Shown piece by piece: positions 6,356-7,831 of a stretch of 7,831 nucleotides of DNA (position 1 is its first letter; each line of letters begins with the position of its first letter). A model generated the notes under the pieces. The model worked only from the letters and a program-made list of their open reading frames with translations, was not told where the DNA came from and did not search any database. Origin of the DNA: an uncultured cyanobacterium (GTDB lineage: Bacteria; Cyanobacteriota; Cyanobacteriia; Cyanobacteriales; Chroococcidiopsidaceae). The stretch covers positions 1 to 7,831 of the forward strand of contig CAMIFA010000204.1 of the NCBI GenBank assembly GCA_946221495.1, read 5' to 3'. A program made the position numbers and the translations under genes.

Positions 6356-7405
6356 ATGAGTTTAATTACGCTCCAGAATTGGCTGGACAATATTTCGTTT
6401 GCTGTTTTATTCGCAACAATGTTGATTTACTGGGTAGGAGCGGCTTTTAACAAGCTGCGCTATCTGCCAACATTAGGAACAGCAGGTATGGTAATTGCTA
6501 ATTTAAGCATTGCTACCCTCTTAGGAGCAAGATGGATAGAAGCAGGGTATTTCCCGTTAAGCAATTTGTATGAATCTTTATTTTTCCTAGCGTGGGGAAT
6601 CACTACCATTCATTTAATTGCGGAAAATAATAGCGGTAGTCGCTTAGTCGGAGTAGTTACAGCGCCTGTAGCAATGGCAATCACTGCCTTTGCTGCCCTG
6701 ACACTACCTGCGGAAATGCAATCTTCTGCGCCTTTAGTGCCAGCATTAAAATCAAATTGGCTGATGATGCACGTTAGCGTCATGATGCTTAGTTATTCTG
6801 CCTTAATGGTAGGGTCACTGTTAGCGATCGCCTTTTTAGTTGTAACCAGGGGGCAAAATATTGAGCTACATGGTAGTTCTGTAGGTAGTGGCGGCTATCG
6901 TCACAACGGCTACCGCTTGCACCGTGCTACAGATAAGCCAACACCGCCGCCAACAGTCAGCTTTGAACCATCAATGGCATTAGCTCAAAACGGTAACGCT
7001 AAAACTGCTGTATTGGACGTAGCCACAACCCAAGTAGAACCAATAGCAATCATGGAACCAGTAGTCCAACTTTCCCCGCAGCGCTTGAATTTAGCAGAAA
7101 CGCTCGATAATATCAGCTATCGGATTATTGGCTTAGGGTTTCCCCTGTTAACAATTGGGATCATTGCTGGTGGCGTTTGGGCAAATGAAGCATGGGGTTC
7201 TTACTGGAGTTGGGACCCTAAAGAAACATGGGCTTTAATTACTTGGCTAGTATTTGCCGCCTATCTCCACGCTCGCATTACCCGTAATTGGCAGGGACGT
7301 AAACCCGCAATTTTAGCTGCGGCTGGGTTTGTTGTGGTTTGGGTTTGCTATCTTGGTGTCAATCTTTTAGGTAAAGGTTTACACTCTTACGGCTGGTTCT
7401 TTTAA
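6356..7405 (+). CDS. ccsA: Cytochrome c biogenesis protein CcsA (ResC/Ycf5 family; CcsB in some schemes)
   Basis: This 349-residue multi-pass membrane protein works with Ccs1 (ResB) in System II cytochrome c maturation. It carries haem across the membrane and presents it for attachment to apocytochromes such as f, c6 and c550 on the lumenal/periplasmic side. About eight helices are visible (roughly 13-32, 41-58, 74-91, 97-117, 137-163, 254-273, 289-305, 318-337). The diagnostic Trp-rich WWD haem-handling segment spans 275-297, with the core WGSYWSWDPKETW (280-292). Candidate haem-ligand histidines are His139, His305 and His343, the last in the conserved GLHSYGWF end. YFPLSNLYESLFF (65-77) is also typical. 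A long polar loop (165-245), predicted cytoplasmic, separates the halves and looks poorly conserved. The start follows AGGGAG (6339-6344). A TATAAG at 6313-6318 could be a -10, but no -35 fits. A terminator follows directly. The Ccs1 partner is not in this window. Confidence 0.94.
   Translation: MSLITLQNWLDNISFAVLFATMLIYWVGAAFNKLRYLPTLGTAGMVIANLSIATLLGARWIEAGYFPLSNLYESLFFLAWGITTIHLIAENNSGSRLVGVVTAPVAMAITAFAALTLPAEMQSSAPLVPALKSNWLMMHVSVMMLSYSALMVGSLLAIAFLVVTRGQNIELHGSSVGSGGYRHNGYRLHRATDKPTPPPTVSFEPSMALAQNGNAKTAVLDVATTQVEPIAIMEPVVQLSPQRLNLAETLDNISYRIIGLGFPLLTIGIIAGGVWANEAWGSYWSWDPKETWALITWLVFAAYLHARITRNWQGRKPAILAAAGFVVVWVCYLGVNLLGKGLHSYGWFF
6824..6831. repeat. HIP1 octamer GCGATCGC
   Basis: Exact HIP1 palindrome inside ccsA, read as Ala-Ile-Ala (residues 157-159) in the membrane helix before the long polar loop. 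Confidence 0.9.
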
Positions 7406-7434
7406 ACTTCAGATACTAGTATCATCTACTACAT

Positions 7435-7478
7435 AAACCAAGCCCGTTAAGTAATTTGTCATCAAGGCTTGGTTTTTT
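7435..7478 (+). terminator. Rho-independent terminator after ccsA
   Basis: A perfect 10-bp stem, AAACCAAGCC (7435-7444) with GGCTTGGTTT (7466-7475), runs straight into a T tract (six T at 7473-7478). The 21-nt loop is longer than usual. It starts 30 bp after the ccsA stop. On the minus strand the stem is followed by ATG-rich, not T-rich, sequence, so it acts in one direction. Confidence 0.85.
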
Positions 7479-7831
7479 CTTACATACATTAGAGTTTTTA
7501 CCCAAATAGTAGATTAATTCAATTTGCCGACTATACATAAGTCTAGATAGGGCGTGGACTAATTAATTAGCAGCTGGCGATTATTGATCTAAGACTTTGC
7601 AACACCAGCCTTTTACTTGGTGGCGTAACTCGCATTTATTCAAGATGTTTGGTGCAAGCGTCCTTATTTATGAGTAAAGATATAATTAACCTATTTATTA
7701 CTTAAGTTTTAAAAGCTAGGCTTTCTAGCTAAAATGCCAAGAAAAAGTTGATAAGTATTTCAGCAATATAGCAATTTACTTTTATAAAAAATTTATGGTA
7801 TTAGTTAATACTTGTAGTAGACTCCTGACGG
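7479..7831. other. AT-rich intergenic region, no convincing gene
   Basis: No ORF of useful length was seen on either strand in these 353 bases. It contains a 12-bp palindrome CTAATTAATTAG (7559-7570), a Pho-box-like array (7663-7703), a small hairpin AGCTAG/CTAGCT (7714-7719, 7725-7730) and a GTATTA/TAATAC inverted repeat (7798-7811). An ATG at 7795 stays open to the window edge for only 12 codons and has no Shine-Dalgarno, so it is not called. The stretch looks like the control region of a gene lying further right. Confidence 0.6.
7663..7703 (+). promoter_or_regulatory. Possible second, degenerate Pho box
   Basis: Units at 11-bp steps can be read as CTTATTTA (7663), GTAAAGAT (7674, poor), ATTAACCT (7685) and TATTACTT (7696). 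The third is identical to the middle unit upstream of pstS and is followed by the same ATT spacer. Against CTTAACCT-like units the first and last match well and the second badly. In AT-rich DNA part of this may be chance. If real, it would put a gene right of the window under phosphate-starvation control. Confidence 0.3.

Noticed and set aside
6232..6450. 72-residue + strand frame starting before ccsA
   Set aside because: Its start runs through the nested hairpin and its end overlaps ccsA in another frame; no recognisable sequence.
7821..7829. ACTCCTGAC at the edge as another heptamer repeat
   Set aside because: Little more than one unit is visible, so repetition cannot be shown.
7795..7831. 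ATG open to the right edge as the start of a new gene
   Set aside because: Only 12 codons visible, no Shine-Dalgarno, and the sequence is not recognisable.

Overview
The window looks like chromosomal DNA from a cyanobacterium, most likely a filamentous, heterocyst-former-like lineage. The pointers are six copies of the cyanobacterial HIP1 octamer GCGATCGC, a heptanucleotide short tandem repeat, a cyanobacterial-style Pho box built from 8-bp units at 11-bp spacing, a DUF3352-type protein, and a CcsA/Ycf5 cytochrome c assembly protein of the plastid/cyanobacterial kind. All well-supported genes lie on the + strand. No mobile element, CRISPR array, tRNA or rRNA was seen.

Positions 1-4146 hold a complete high-affinity phosphate ABC transporter operon. 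It runs: Pho box (25-54), then the lipoprotein phosphate-binding protein PstS/SphX (111-1187), a strong intergenic hairpin (1242-1274), permeases PstC (1387-2328) and PstA (2325-3254, ATGA overlap with pstC), and the ATPase PstB (3316-4146). PstS captures phosphate outside the inner membrane, PstC/PstA form the channel, and PstB powers import. No phoU follows pstB. The phased repeats upstream of pstS suggest control by phosphate starvation through the SphR/PhoB-type response regulator. The hairpin after pstS could raise binding-protein yield relative to the membrane parts.

Positions 4147-4513 are mostly non-coding, with a weak hairpin, a doubtful 56-codon ORF and a four-copy TTCTGNN repeat. 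Next is a 559-residue membrane-anchored protein of the cyanobacterial DUF3352 type (4514-6193), whose sequence reads as two copies of one domain. A 162-bp gap follows with a HIP1 site and a strong nested hairpin (6240-6283). Then comes ccsA (6356-7405), the haem-handling membrane subunit of System II cytochrome c maturation. A rho-independent terminator (7435-7478) ends this unit.

The last 350 bases are AT-rich and without a convincing gene. They contain several short palindromes and a weaker Pho-box-like array (7663-7703) that may serve a gene beyond the window.

Most of the window is ordinary conserved cyanobacterial gene content. I found no strong evidence of a wholly new system. The items most worth a second look are the duplicated DUF3352 protein, the nested hairpin before ccsA, the pstS-pstC hairpin and the possible second Pho box.
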